DNA of 43,326 nucleotides, from contig CALLML010000018.1 of NCBI GenBank assembly GCA_938005705.1, positions 1-43,326 on the forward strand, read 5' to 3'. This document shows positions 6,763-15,435 of this stretch, piece by piece. The notes under the pieces were generated by a model. It did no database searches. It saw nothing but the letters and a program-made list of their open reading frames with translations, and was not told the origin of the DNA. The translations under genes and the position numbers were made by a program. Origin of the DNA: an uncultured bacterium. GTDB lineage: Bacteria > Verrucomicrobiota > Kiritimatiellia > PWTM01. Each line of letters starts with the position of its first letter. Within the stretch, counting starts at the first letter, position 1.

Positions 6763-8415
6763 ATGGCGCCGGACGCCCGCCCGCCGCTTCCCGACACGAC
6801 GACCGCCGATGTCCCGGACATCGAGACGGTCGCGCGAGCAATGGGGGTGGCGTATACCGCGCTGGAATCCGTGAACGCCGATCCGACCTGGCTGGCGCGA
6901 TTTCCGGCCCGTCTGTTGATGGACCATGAGATTCTGCCGTTTGAGCAGAAAGACGGCGTCGTGCGCGTTGCGGTGGCTCAAGCGGAGAAGGCCGCGCCGG
7001 CGCTGCAACGTCTGCGCGCGCTGACCGGTTTGGATTTCGAGCCGGTGCTGGCGCCCCGCGACGCGCTGCGGCGGGAGCTGAAACAGCGGCTGGGCGTCGG
7101 CGCCGACACGCTGCAGTCGCTCGAAACCGCGAACGAATTTCAGTGGGTGCGGGAAGAACGCGGTGAAGAGGCCGATCTCGAACAGGCCGCCGGCGACGCC
7201 TCCATCATCCGGTTCGTCAACCAGGTGCTGGCGGACGCCATCTCGCTGCGCGCCACCGATATTCACATCGAACCCTTCGAGGACGAGCTGCGCATCCGGT
7301 ACCGCGTGGACGGCGTGCTGCAAGAGGCCCCCGTTCCGCCGCGGCTGAAACGCTTTCAGCCGGCGATCGTCTCGCGCATCAAAATTCTCAGCGGCTTGAA
7401 TATCGCCGAGAAACGCCTGCCGCAGGACGGGCGTATCCGGGTGCGGGTGCGCGGCGGCGAACTGGACGTGCGGATCTCGATCATCCCGATGATCCACGGC
7501 GAGGCGGTCGTGCTGCGGTTGCTGCGGCGGGACGCCCAGCTCATGCGGCTCGACGATCTCGGCCTCGCGCCGCGCGAGCGGGCGATCCTCGACCGCCTGC
7601 TGACCCTGCCGCACGGCATCGTGTTGATCACCGGCCCGACCGGCAGCGGCAAGACCACCACGCTGTACAGCGCGTTGAACGAGATCAACGACGTCGGACG
7701 CAAAATCGTGACGATCGAGGATCCGGTCGAATATCAGCTCCGCGGCGTCAACCAGATCCAGGTTAATGAAAAGGCCGGCCTGACATTCGCGCGCGGTCTC
7801 CGTTCCATTCTCCGCCATGATCCGGACGTCGTGCTCGTCGGCGAAATTCGGGACCGCGAAACCGCCGCCATCGCCGTGCAGGCTTCGTTGACCGGCCATC
7901 TCGTTTTTTCCACGCTCCACACCAACGACGCGCCGAGCGCGCCGGTCCGGCTGATTGACATGGGCGTGGAGCCGTATCTGATTGCCTCCTCGATGGAGGC
8001 GGCCCTCGCGCAGCGCCTGGTGCGGTTGTTGTGTCCCCGGTGCCGACAGCCCGACGATTCCGACCGGGCCGAGGCGTTGCGCGAGCGTTTTCCCGAACTG
8101 CGCGGCGTTCCGTTGCATCGCGCCATGGGCTGCGAAGCGTGCCGCCACACCGGTTACTACGGTCGGCGCGCCATTTTCGAGGCCATGCCGGTGACGCCGG
8201 CCCTGCGGAGGCTCATTCTGGCCAACGCGCCGGGAGGCGAGATCCGCGAGCAGGCGCGACGCGAAGGGATGACCTCGTTGCTGGAGGACGGGTGGCGGCT
8301 CGTGCGGCTCGGCGTCACAACGGTGGACGAAGTTCTCCGGGTCTCGAAAGATGAACGCATGAACGATTTCGGGCCGGTGGAACCCGAAACCCAAACGGGG
8401 ACGGAGAAGGCATGA
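6763..8415 (+). CDS. gspE: Type II secretion ATPase GspE
   Basis: A 550-residue cytoplasmic ATPase that powers pseudopilus assembly. An N-terminal MshEN/GspE-N domain occupies about residues 20-150. The ATPase core has Walker A GPTGSGKTT near 291-299, the Asp box and arginine fingers around 230-260 (DIHIEPFEDELRIRYRVDG), Walker B-like VVLVGEIRDRETA near 357 and the His box HLVFSTLHTND. A zinc-binding tetracysteine (CPRC near 424, CEAC near 457) separates GspE/PilB from retraction ATPases. The gene overlaps gspF by ATGA. A PilB of a type IV pilus would look similar, but the GspG-K pseudopilins and the secretin downstream make T2S the better call. The ATG at 6763 has GGAG eight bases upstream. 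Confidence 0.93.
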   Translation: MAPDARPPLPDTTTADVPDIETVARAMGVAYTALESVNADPTWLARFPARLLMDHEILPFEQKDGVVRVAVAQAEKAAPALQRLRALTGLDFEPVLAPRDALRRELKQRLGVGADTLQSLETANEFQWVREERGEEADLEQAAGDASIIRFVNQVLADAISLRATDIHIEPFEDELRIRYRVDGVLQEAPVPPRLKRFQPAIVSRIKILSGLNIAEKRLPQDGRIRVRVRGGELDVRISIIPMIHGEAVVLRLLRRDAQLMRLDDLGLAPRERAILDRLLTLPHGIVLITGPTGSGKTTTLYSALNEINDVGRKIVTIEDPVEYQLRGVNQIQVNEKAGLTFARGLRSILRHDPDVVLVGEIRDRETAAIAVQASLTGHLVFSTLHTNDAPSAPVRLIDMGVEPYLIASSMEAALAQRLVRLLCPRCRQPDDSDRAEALRERFPELRGVPLHRAMGCEACRHTGYYGRRAIFEAMPVTPALRRLILANAPGGEIREQARREGMTSLLEDGWRLVRLGVTTVDEVLRVSKDERMNDFGPVEPETQTGTEKA

Positions 8416-9653
8416 CGCTGTACAGCTATCGCGCGCGGCGCGCGGATGGTGGCATGGAGGCCGGCCGCGTCGAGGCGGTCGGCCGCATTGAAGCGGCGAC
8501 GGCGATCGAGGCGCGCGGCCTGGCGCCGGTGCGTATCGAGGCGTCCGGCGACGCCGGCGCGAACGCGGCGCGAACGGAACAAGCGCGGACCCTCCGAACC
8601 CTCCACCGTCGGCGATTGACGTCCGCGCAGGTGGAGGATTTCCTGCGCGCGCTGTCCGGTCTCCTGGCCTCGGGCATTCCGCTGAGCCATGCGCTCAACC
8701 TGCTGGCCCGCGAAACCGCCCACCCGGCGGCCGCCGCTTGCTGGCGCGCGTTGCACGATCGCGTCGTGGATGGCCTATCGCTGGCGGCGGCCATGGAGCG
8801 GGCCGGCGGCGTCTTTTCGCAGGTCCAGATCGCAATGGTGGAGGCTGGAGAGACGGGCGGTTTCCTCGATATCGTGCTTGCCCAAATGGCGGACTTCATG
8901 ACGCGCGAACGCGATCTGCGCGGACGGGCGCTGGCTGCGGCCGTGTATCCGGCCACGCTGTTCGTGCTCGCGCTGGGCGTGTTGTCGTTTCTGCTGGTTT
9001 TTTTCATCCCCCGTTTTCAACGGATGTTCGAGGGTTTCGACGCGCCGCTGCCCACCCTGACGCGGGCGATCGTCTCGCTGAGCCGCGCTCTGCGGCAACA
9101 CGGTCTGTGGCTGGTCGCCGCCGGGGCGGTCGGTGCGGCGGCGCTGCTTCGCCGCTGGCGCGACGAAACCCGGCGGCGCCGACTCGAACACCGCTTTCTG
9201 CGGCTGCCCATCCTCGGCGAGCTCGCCCGCCGGCTGGCCGTCTCCCGTTTTTGTCGCGTGCTCGGCGCGCTGCTGGCCGCGGGGGTGCCGCTGGTGCCGG
9301 CGCTGAAGGCTGCGCGCCGGTCGCTCGGCTACTCCACGCTCGTCACGCTCCTCGAGGAGACGCTCGACGGCGTTCAGAAGGGCGAATCGCTCGCCGCCGC
9401 GCTCGGACGCCGCGGTGGCGCGTTGTTCCCGCGCACGCTGATCGAGATGATCGCCGTCGCCGAGGAGAGCGGACGGCTCGACCGCGAATTGACGAGAATC
9501 GCCGACGATATGGAGCGCGCCTTCGACCGGCGCATTCGCACGGCGGTCGCCCTCGCCGAACCGGCGCTGCTGTTCGTCATCGCCGCGTTCGTCGGCGTCA
9601 TCTTCATCGGCATGATACTGCCGATTTTCACGCTGCAGGAATACATCCGCTGA
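8412..9653 (+). CDS. gspF: Type II secretion inner-membrane platform protein GspF
   Basis: A 413-residue polytopic platform protein that couples GspE to pseudopilus growth. Two T2SSF repeats are visible: residues about 75-200 (VEDFLRALSGLLASGIPLSHAL, then AMVEAGETGGFL) and about 270-400 (FCRVLGALLAAGVPLVPAL, then MIAVAEESGRLDREL). Transmembrane helices lie near 174-200, 231-248 and 384-405. The length is typical. It starts within the gspE stop (ATGA) and is followed 18 bases later by gspG. Confidence 0.93.
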   Translation: MTLYSYRARRADGGMEAGRVEAVGRIEAATAIEARGLAPVRIEASGDAGANAARTEQARTLRTLHRRRLTSAQVEDFLRALSGLLASGIPLSHALNLLARETAHPAAAACWRALHDRVVDGLSLAAAMERAGGVFSQVQIAMVEAGETGGFLDIVLAQMADFMTRERDLRGRALAAAVYPATLFVLALGVLSFLLVFFIPRFQRMFEGFDAPLPTLTRAIVSLSRALRQHGLWLVAAGAVGAAALLRRWRDETRRRRLEHRFLRLPILGELARRLAVSRFCRVLGALLAAGVPLVPALKAARRSLGYSTLVTLLEETLDGVQKGESLAAALGRRGGALFPRTLIEMIAVAEESGRLDRELTRIADDMERAFDRRIRTAVALAEPALLFVIAAFVGVIFIGMILPIFTLQEYIR

Positions 9654-9671
9654 TCAGGAAGGGAAGAAGAC

Positions 9672-10157
9672 ATGAAGAACATATGCAGGGTTGCGAGCCG
9701 GATATGGACGCCGGCAAACGACCGCCACCGGCGGGCGCTTCGATTATGGGGCCGTCCGCCCGTCAGACGACGCGCGGCCTTTACCTTGATTGAGATGCTG
9801 TTGGTGCTGGCGATCCTGGCGACGCTGATCGCGATTGTCGCCCCGCGTCTGGCCGGCCGCAGCGAGCAAGCCAAATTCACCGCCGCTCAGACACAAATCG
9901 CGTCGCTGGAATCGGCGACGGACGCCTTCGAGGTGGACAACGGCCGCTATCCGCGCAGTCTGGAGGAGCTGATCACCCCTCCCTCGGACACGCCCAATTG
10001 GCGCGGCCCCTATCTGAAAAAAGCCGTTCCGCCGGATCCCTGGGGCAACCCTTATGTCTATGAGTTTCCCGGCCGCCGCAATCCGCTCGGATACGACCTG
10101 TATTCCGTCGGCCCCGACGGCCGCGCCGGAGGCGAGGATGATATCGGCAACTGGTGA
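9672..10157 (+). CDS. gspG: Major pseudopilin GspG
   Basis: A 161-residue major pseudopilin. After an unusually long basic leader of 36 residues comes the class III prepilin core FTLIEMLLVLAILATLIAIVAP with Glu at +5. The residue before the cleavage point is Ala (RRRAA/FTLIE), not the usual Gly. The mature part has the GspG signatures: NGRYPRSLEELI, WRGPYLKKAVPPDPWGNPY and the calcium-binding tail YDLYSVGPDGRAGGEDDIGNW. It is preceded by a GGAAGGGAAGAAG ribosome binding region and overlaps gspH by 20 bases. It is the main building block of the periplasmic pseudopilus. Confidence 0.93.
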   Translation: MKNICRVASRIWTPANDRHRRALRLWGRPPVRRRAAFTLIEMLLVLAILATLIAIVAPRLAGRSEQAKFTAAQTQIASLESATDAFEVDNGRYPRSLEELITPPSDTPNWRGPYLKKAVPPDPWGNPYVYEFPGRRNPLGYDLYSVGPDGRAGGEDDIGNW

Positions 10158-10659
10158 ACCAAAATCCGCGCGACGGCGAGACGGGCTGTCCCTCCTTGAA
10201 CTGACGCTCGTCATGGCGCTGCTGGCGATGTTCGCCGCGGTGGCGGCGCCGATGCTGGGCCGTTCGACGCGCGCGCGCGTCATCGAAAGCGAGTTGCGCC
10301 GTCTCGCGGCCCTGCTCGATCGCGCGCGCGACGAGGCCGCCCTCCGCGCCGTGCCGGTGCGCGCATGGCTGGACACTGAAACCCGGCGCGCCGGATGGGA
10401 GACCTTGCCCGGTTTCGGCGTGGAGACCGCCGATCCGACGCCGCTGCGCCTGCGCGACGATCTCCACTGGAGCATCTCCGACGCGCCCGAACGAGCGGCC
10501 GGCGCCAGATTCGCCCTCGCCATATTCGATCCGGACGGCGCGCCGGCAGATGACCACGCGGCCGTCGTCACCGCGTCCGACGCTCGCGGCAATGTGTGCC
10601 GGTTGCGGCTGGCCGATGACGCCTGGCGTTTCGAGATTGTCGCGGAGCCATCGCTATGA
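10138..10659 (+). CDS. gspH: Minor pseudopilin GspH-like
   Basis: A 173-residue minor pseudopilin. I start it at the ATG at 10138, with GGAGGCG just upstream; the open frame continues upstream but has no better site. The leader ends RRRDG before LSLLELTLVMALLAMFAAVAAP, so cleavage follows Gly16 and Glu is at +5. The mature part (ESELRRLAALLDRARDEAALRAVPVRAWLD, then a beta-rich C-terminus ending WRFEIV) matches the GspH/FimT pattern. It overlaps gspG by 20 bases and gspI by ATGA. It likely belongs to the tip complex with I, J and K. Confidence 0.85.
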   Translation: MISATGEPKSARRRDGLSLLELTLVMALLAMFAAVAAPMLGRSTRARVIESELRRLAALLDRARDEAALRAVPVRAWLDTETRRAGWETLPGFGVETADPTPLRLRDDLHWSISDAPERAAGARFALAIFDPDGAPADDHAAVVTASDARGNVCRLRLADDAWRFEIVAEPSL

Positions 10660-11075
10660 GTCCGAACGCCTTGGGCATCGCCCATTGTTTCTATCCGCGC
10701 GATCGCCACGCGCACCGCGGCACGACATTCGCCGAGGTGCTGGTGGTGATGGCGATGTTGGGGGCGCTGGTGCCCGTATTGAGCCGGGCTTTCCAAATCG
10801 GACGACAGCTCGAAAGTCAGTCCGCGCGCGATGCGGAGGCGGTCGCGTTGGCGGAGAATCGCTGGGCCCTGATGCGCGCCGGCCTGTTGGATGCCACGCC
10901 CGTCGAAGACGAAACCCTCCCAGACCCGTGGTCCGATTATCGCTGGTCGTTCCGTCTGGAGTCGTGGCGAAACGACGACGCCCAGCTCGGCGTGATCACG
11001 GTGCGGTACCCGTGGCGGGGAGAAATGCGAAGCGTGGCGCTGAGCGGACTGCTGCCGACGGAGGCGACACCATGA
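10656..11075 (+). CDS. gspI: Minor pseudopilin GspI-like
   Basis: A 139-residue minor pseudopilin with a leader ending HRG before TTFAEVLVVMAMLGALVPVLSRAF; cleavage follows Gly22 and Glu sits at +5. The rest is short, as in GspI, with the helix spine SARDAEAVALAENRWALMRAG and a beta-rich tail (YRWSFRLE, LGVITVRYPWRG). Start and stop both overlap their neighbours by ATGA. The assignment as I rather than another minor pseudopilin rests on size and on position between H and J. Confidence 0.83.
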   Translation: MSPNALGIAHCFYPRDRHAHRGTTFAEVLVVMAMLGALVPVLSRAFQIGRQLESQSARDAEAVALAENRWALMRAGLLDATPVEDETLPDPWSDYRWSFRLESWRNDDAQLGVITVRYPWRGEMRSVALSGLLPTEATP

Positions 11076-11725
11076 CGCAACGGCCGTCAGGGCGGCGGGA
11101 TGGTTTCACGCTGCTGGAACTCCTGCTGGCGGCGGCGATTGGCGCCGGGGTGCTGCTCGCGGCGCTGGCGCTGTGGCAGACGGGCGCGCGCGACCAGCGC
11201 ATCGCCGCGGAGCGCGCGGCGGAGTTCCGACGGATGACCCGCCTGCGCGAACGACTGCGCCGCGATCTCGCCAACGCGTTTTTCACCGGCGCAGCCATCG
11301 CCGGCCGTTTCCAGGGCCGCTCGTCCGGCGGCCCGAGGCCATTATCGGGCGAAATCCTCTTTCTGCAATTGACCACCACCGCCGAACCTCCCGCCGCGGA
11401 CGAGATCGGGGCCGATGTCGCGCTCGTGGAATATCGGCTCGCGCCCGACGGCGTGCTGCGGCGGGCCGTGCGACGCGATCTGCTCGCGACCGTCTGGGAC
11501 GACCTCGAGGGCATGGCCCTGATGGATGGCGTCGCGGATGTCGAGTTGGCGTTCTATGACGGCGCCGCGTGGTCCGCCGAATGGGACGCGGAAAAGGCCG
11601 GCGGCTTGCCCGCGGCGGCCGTCGTGCGCCTGCGATGGCGCGGAGAGGGCGACACCGCGCGGCGTCCGCCCTTCGAACTCGTCGTGCCGATTGAACACGG
11701 CGCGAATACGGGAGGCGCGTCGTGA
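11072..11725 (+). CDS. gspJ: Minor pseudopilin GspJ-like
   Basis: A 217-residue minor pseudopilin starting at the ATGA overlap with gspI (a longer open frame upstream is not used). The leader MTQRPSGRRDG is followed by FTLLELLLAAAIGAGVLLAALAL, with cleavage after Gly11 and Glu at +5. The mature part has the GspJ-type pattern of a long helix (MTRLRERLRRDLANAFF) and then beta strands including ADVALVEYRLAPDGVLRRAVRRDLL and VADVELAFYDG. It precedes gspK, with the stop codon touching the gspK start. Confidence 0.85.
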   Translation: MTQRPSGRRDGFTLLELLLAAAIGAGVLLAALALWQTGARDQRIAAERAAEFRRMTRLRERLRRDLANAFFTGAAIAGRFQGRSSGGPRPLSGEILFLQLTTTAEPPAADEIGADVALVEYRLAPDGVLRRAVRRDLLATVWDDLEGMALMDGVADVELAFYDGAAWSAEWDAEKAGGLPAAAVVRLRWRGEGDTARRPPFELVVPIEHGANTGGAS

Positions 11726-12975
11726 TGCGCGCGCATCCAGACGATTGCAGGCGTCGGCGCGAGGGCATCACGCTGATCGTGATCCTGTGGGTCCTGGCGG
11801 GATTGACGGCGACGGCCATCGGGCTCACCTATGGACAGGCCACGTTTTATCGCGGAGTCGAAAATCGCCGCGCTATGGCGCAGGCGCGTCTGGCCGCGGA
11901 AACGCTGCTGGACGTCCTGCAACAGCGGATGGCCATAGCCGAGCCGTCCACCCGACTCGCGGCGGCGGCCGATTGGGCCGAAGCTGTGCCCGTCGGCGAC
12001 GCGACCGTCTGGCTGGTGGGTCGCTCGCCGGAGGGCGCGCTGACCGGCGCGCCAACCTATGGTCTCACCGATGAATCCGCCAAACTGAATCTCAACACGG
12101 CTACGCGCGAGATGCTCGTGGGGCTGCCCGGCATGACGCCCGAACTCGCCGAGGCCATCACCACGTGGCGTCGCCCCGCCGCCGGCGGTGCGGCCCTCGT
12201 CGGCAAGGGCGGCCCCTTTGAAACGGTGGAGGAACTGCTGCTGGTGGAGGGATTCGACGCCGAGCGGTTGTATGGCGCCGACCTTAATCAAAACGGCGCC
12301 GCCGATCCTTTCGAAACGGGCGCCGCCGTCGGTCAGGCGCTGGGACTGGCGGATTATTTGACGGTTTTCACCGTCGAGCCGAATCGCCGCGCCGACGGCT
12401 CGTCCCGTATCAACGTGAACAACCGCGACAACCGTCTGCGCAATCTTCTGCGCGAACGGCTCGGCGACGCGCGGGGCAACGAACTGGCGGACCGCCTGCA
12501 GGCGGATACCCGTGTCTATCGCAGTCCGCTCGAGGCCGCGAAACGGATCGGATTCACCGCCGACGAGTTTGCCCGGGTCGCCGACGACCTGACGACGGAT
12601 GAGGCGCCGATGCGTCCCGGTCTGATCAACGTCAACACGGCGCCGGCGGCCGTGCTGGCGTGCGTTCCCGGCATCGGCCCCGAAACCGCGGCGCGGCTCG
12701 TCGCGCGCCGCGCCCAGGTGGCCGAGCCGACGCCGACGGTTGCCTGGCTCCTGGACGAGCTGGACGAAGCCGCTTGCGCCGCCGCCGGCCTGTATTTGAC
12801 CGCGCGCGTCACGCAGGTGTCGGCCGACGCCGTCGCCCGCGGCCCGAACGGCCGCGGCTATGCGCGCGTGCGCGTCGTGATGGACTTCAGCGGCGACCGG
12901 CCCCGACGCGTCTATCGCCGGGAACTGGCGCATCGGGGCGCCGCGATTGCGACGGAGGAAGGGACCCTCCGATGA
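11725..12975 (+). CDS. gspK: Minor pseudopilin GspK
   Basis: A 416-residue GspK, the largest pseudopilin, which caps the tip complex. The leader ends RRREG before ITLIVILWVLAGLTATAIG; the +5 position is Val rather than Glu, a known GspK feature. The large insert is an alpha domain with helix-hairpin-helix-like segments LNLNTATREMLVGLPGMTPELAEAI near residue 120 and INVNTAPAAVLACVPGIGPETAARL near 300. A GTG at 11722 directly before the ATG is an alternative start; GGAGG at 11711-11715 suits the ATG. At about 416 residues it is longer than the enterobacterial protein of about 320. Confidence 0.9.
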   Translation: MRAHPDDCRRRREGITLIVILWVLAGLTATAIGLTYGQATFYRGVENRRAMAQARLAAETLLDVLQQRMAIAEPSTRLAAAADWAEAVPVGDATVWLVGRSPEGALTGAPTYGLTDESAKLNLNTATREMLVGLPGMTPELAEAITTWRRPAAGGAALVGKGGPFETVEELLLVEGFDAERLYGADLNQNGAADPFETGAAVGQALGLADYLTVFTVEPNRRADGSSRINVNNRDNRLRNLLRERLGDARGNELADRLQADTRVYRSPLEAAKRIGFTADEFARVADDLTTDEAPMRPGLINVNTAPAAVLACVPGIGPETAARLVARRAQVAEPTPTVAWLLDELDEAACAAAGLYLTARVTQVSADAVARGPNGRGYARVRVVMDFSGDRPRRVYRRELAHRGAAIATEEGTLR

Positions 12976-14300
12976 GGACGACGCTGCAACGGACATTCAG
13001 ATGGCTCCGTCCCGCGCCCGCGCCGGTGTTCGTGAAAATCGGCGCCGCGGCATGGACCGCCGAGTGGACACCGCGACGTGCCCGCGGCGCCGCGACGGCG
13101 ATGCGCATCGAGATGGATGGGCCAACCGATGAAAATGAAACCCTCTCGCAGCCGGAAGCGTTCGGCGCGCAGCTCCGCGAGCGCCTCTGCGCGGCGGGGG
13201 TGCGGGAGACTTCCGCTGTTCTCACCATACCTCTCGATTGGACTGCCTCCTTCCGCGCCGCGCGGCCGCCCGGCCTGGCCGCCGAGGATGTGGCGGATTA
13301 TCTCGAGTTGCAGGCGGAACGCGCGGCGCCGTTCGGAGGCGCGGGATGGAAACTCGCATCGCCGCCCGATGGCGGCGGCGCCGACGCCCCGATTCTGGTC
13401 GGCGCGTTGCTGCCGGAATCCCGGTGGTCGGCGATCGAACGGATCGCCACGGCCGCGCGTCTTCGCTGGGTTTCCGTGCGGACAAACATACCCGCGGTGA
13501 TTCCGAACGATCCGGGCGCCACGCTCGATGTTCTGCCGTTCGGCGCCCGCCTCATTGTGGCTGCCCGCCGAGATGGCCGGCTGCTGGATTGGTTCACGGC
13601 GCCTGGAAATATTTCCGAAACGGACCTGTCGGCGCGGATGGCCATCTTCCTGGCCTCGATGGCGGCGGATGATGCCGGCGGGGTCTGGCCCATCCGTTGG
13701 GGAGATGAACCCGATGAGCGTCTGCGCGCCCTCGTGGAAGGCTGGCGGCGCTCGACAAATCGGCCGATCGCCGCCTCGAACACGCCGACCGGCGGGACGC
13801 CGTTCGAGTTCGTCCGCGTATCCGCTCCGCCCGCGTTCCGCGGCGCCGAGCTCCTGCGACGCACGCCGCGCGGCGCGCGCCGCGGCGGCGCCGCGGCTCT
13901 TGTGGTCGTGCTGGCGATGGTCGCTTACCGTGCGCTGACGGAGAATATCTTGCGCGCCCGCGTGCGTCGCCTCGCGCCGGTCGCCCGCGAGGCCGCCGTT
14001 TTACAGCAGCGCCTGCGCCAGTACCGCCCCTGGCTCGAACCCCCCCCCGTCGGCGCCCCGTTGCTCGAGGCGCTGGCGGCCTGTTTCCCGGAGGAGGGGC
14101 GCGTATGGGCGCGCCGTCTGGAAGTTAAAGACCAGGGCCAGATCGCGTTTATCGGCGCGGCCCGCGCTTCGGCGGACGCCATGGCCCTGCTGGATCGGTT
14201 GCGCCAGCACCCGGGCGTGCGGGAGGCCCAAACACAATACCTCCGCGGTGACAATCCCGTTCAGTTCGCCGTGGCGTTCGAATGGAGGCCCGCGCCATGA
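12972..14300 (+). CDS. gspL: Type II secretion protein GspL/PilM-like
   Basis: A 442-residue inner-membrane assembly protein starting at the ATGA overlap with gspK (the frame is open further upstream without a credible start). The cytoplasmic N-terminal 300 residues have an actin-like PilM/GspL pattern: FVKIGAAAWTAEW at the start, TSAVLTIPLDWTASFRA, and EDVADYLELQAERAAPF. A transmembrane helix lies near 302-322 (AALVVVLAMVAYRALTENI), followed by a ferredoxin-like periplasmic region (PLLEALAACFPEEGRVWARRLEV, FAVAFEWRPAP). GspL recruits GspE to the membrane and pairs with GspM. Sequence identity to known GspL is low by eye; position and layout carry the call. Confidence 0.8.
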   Translation: MRTTLQRTFRWLRPAPAPVFVKIGAAAWTAEWTPRRARGAATAMRIEMDGPTDENETLSQPEAFGAQLRERLCAAGVRETSAVLTIPLDWTASFRAARPPGLAAEDVADYLELQAERAAPFGGAGWKLASPPDGGGADAPILVGALLPESRWSAIERIATAARLRWVSVRTNIPAVIPNDPGATLDVLPFGARLIVAARRDGRLLDWFTAPGNISETDLSARMAIFLASMAADDAGGVWPIRWGDEPDERLRALVEGWRRSTNRPIAASNTPTGGTPFEFVRVSAPPAFRGAELLRRTPRGARRGGAAALVVVLAMVAYRALTENILRARVRRLAPVAREAAVLQQRLRQYRPWLEPPPVGAPLLEALAACFPEEGRVWARRLEVKDQGQIAFIGAARASADAMALLDRLRQHPGVREAQTQYLRGDNPVQFAVAFEWRPAP

Positions 14301-14845
14301 GCGAAGCCGCGCGACGTCGAACGATATTGACATGGACGGCGGCCATTCTGGTGGGCGTGCTGGCGGCGGATCGCCTGCTGTTTCGCCCGGCGACGCGGGC
14401 GTGGTCGGCGCAGAACCGGCGCATCGCCGCGCTGCGCGAAGAGATGGAACAAGGACGCCGAGCAGCCGAGCGCATCGAAACCATCCGCGCAAGGTGGGAG
14501 GGCGCGGTGAACCGGTCGCTTCCGCTGGACGCCGCCGCCGCCGAGGAGCGATTGATCCGTTCGCTGGGCGAATGGGCGCGGAATGGCCGCATCGCGTTGA
14601 CCGACCTCACGCCGCGTTGGAGAAAGGAAAACGGCGGGTTTTCCGTGCTCGAGTGCCGGCTTGTCGCGCAAGGCGAATGGCCGGCGCTGGCCCGATTTCT
14701 GGATGCCATCGAGAATGCGCCGATCGCCGTCCGCGTGGAACAGATGGACCTCGCGCCTCGCGACGATCGCGGCGCGCGCTTGAATCTTTCGCTGCGACTC
14801 AGCGCCTTGCAGATCGCCGAGAGCGATCGGAAACCTCCGCTATGA
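14297..14845 (+). CDS. gspM: Type II secretion protein GspM/PilO-like
   Basis: About 182 residues. I prefer the ATG at 14297, which forms an ATGA overlap with gspL and has GGAGG (14284-14288) eight bases upstream; an ATG at 14282 is the alternative and would include that site. A single N-terminal membrane helix (ILTWTAAILVGVLAADRLLF) is followed by a coiled coil (QNRRIAALREEMEQGRRAAERI) and a small alpha/beta domain (CRLVAQGEWPALARFLDAIENAP, VRVEQMDLAP), the PilO/GspM layout. It is the likely membrane partner of GspL. Confidence 0.78.
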   Translation: MSEAARRRTILTWTAAILVGVLAADRLLFRPATRAWSAQNRRIAALREEMEQGRRAAERIETIRARWEGAVNRSLPLDAAAAEERLIRSLGEWARNGRIALTDLTPRWRKENGGFSVLECRLVAQGEWPALARFLDAIENAPIAVRVEQMDLAPRDDRGARLNLSLRLSALQIAESDRKPPL

Positions 14846-15435
14846 AAACCTGGACCCTTATTCTCAACGGAATGGGTGTGCTGATCGCCCTGACGGCCGC
14901 ATCGGCGATCGCCGAAGCTCCGCGTCCCTTTGATCAGCGCTTCCCGACGATTTCGCGTCGGAACATCTTCGACCCGGAACGGTCGCGGACGGCGCGACCG
15001 TCCGTCGTTTCGACGCCGCGGCCCGCGCCGCCGCCAACGCCGCTCGCGCGCGAGACGGTGCGGCTGCTCGGCGTCGCGCTGACGGAACACGAGGCATTCG
15101 CTCATTTCGCCGGCGGCCACGCCCCGCCCGTGGCGCGCACGGGAGACCGGTTGGGCGAATGGCGCGTGGCCGAAATTCGGGCCGACGGCGTGGTGCTGGA
15201 GGCGGAGGGGCGCACAATCGAACTGCCGGTGGGCCGACAACTGGTCCGGCAGGGGGCGGGGCCCTGGACCGTGGCGGCGGGCGATCCGCCGGTTGCCGCG
15301 ACGGGATCGGCCTCGGCGTTCGGCGGCGCTCCGCCGCCTTCGAGCGGCGGGACAACCCCATCCGCCCCGTCCGGCGGAATGAGCGAAATCATGCGGCGAT
15401 TGATGGAACGCAGAATGAGGGAGATGGGACAATGA
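14842..15435 (+). CDS. gspC: GspC/PilP-like secretin-linker protein
   Basis: A 197-residue protein starting at the ATGA overlap with gspM. MKTWTLILNGMGVLIALTAASAIAEA is a signal peptide or anchor. SRRNIFDPERSR is the RRNIF motif of GspC/PilP. A Pro-rich linker follows, then the HR-like beta domain (VRLLGVALTEHEAFAHF, VARTGDRLGEWRVAEIRADGVVLEAEGRTIEL), and a Gly/Pro/Ser tail ending in a basic helix. In known systems this domain contacts the secretin N0 domain and links inner and outer membrane assemblies; here it lies next to the two secretin genes, which fits. The position after M instead of before D-E is not the enterobacterial order. Confidence 0.82.
   Translation: MKTWTLILNGMGVLIALTAASAIAEAPRPFDQRFPTISRRNIFDPERSRTARPSVVSTPRPAPPPTPLARETVRLLGVALTEHEAFAHFAGGHAPPVARTGDRLGEWRVAEIRADGVVLEAEGRTIELPVGRQLVRQGAGPWTVAAGDPPVAATGSASAFGGAPPPSSGGTTPSAPSGGMSEIMRRLMERRMREMGQ

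Noticed and set aside
6457-8394. A 645-residue minus-strand ORF opposite gspE
   Set aside because: It is antisense to a clear GspE with all motifs; its composition (His/Arg/Gln-rich) is typical of antisense frames in GC-rich DNA.
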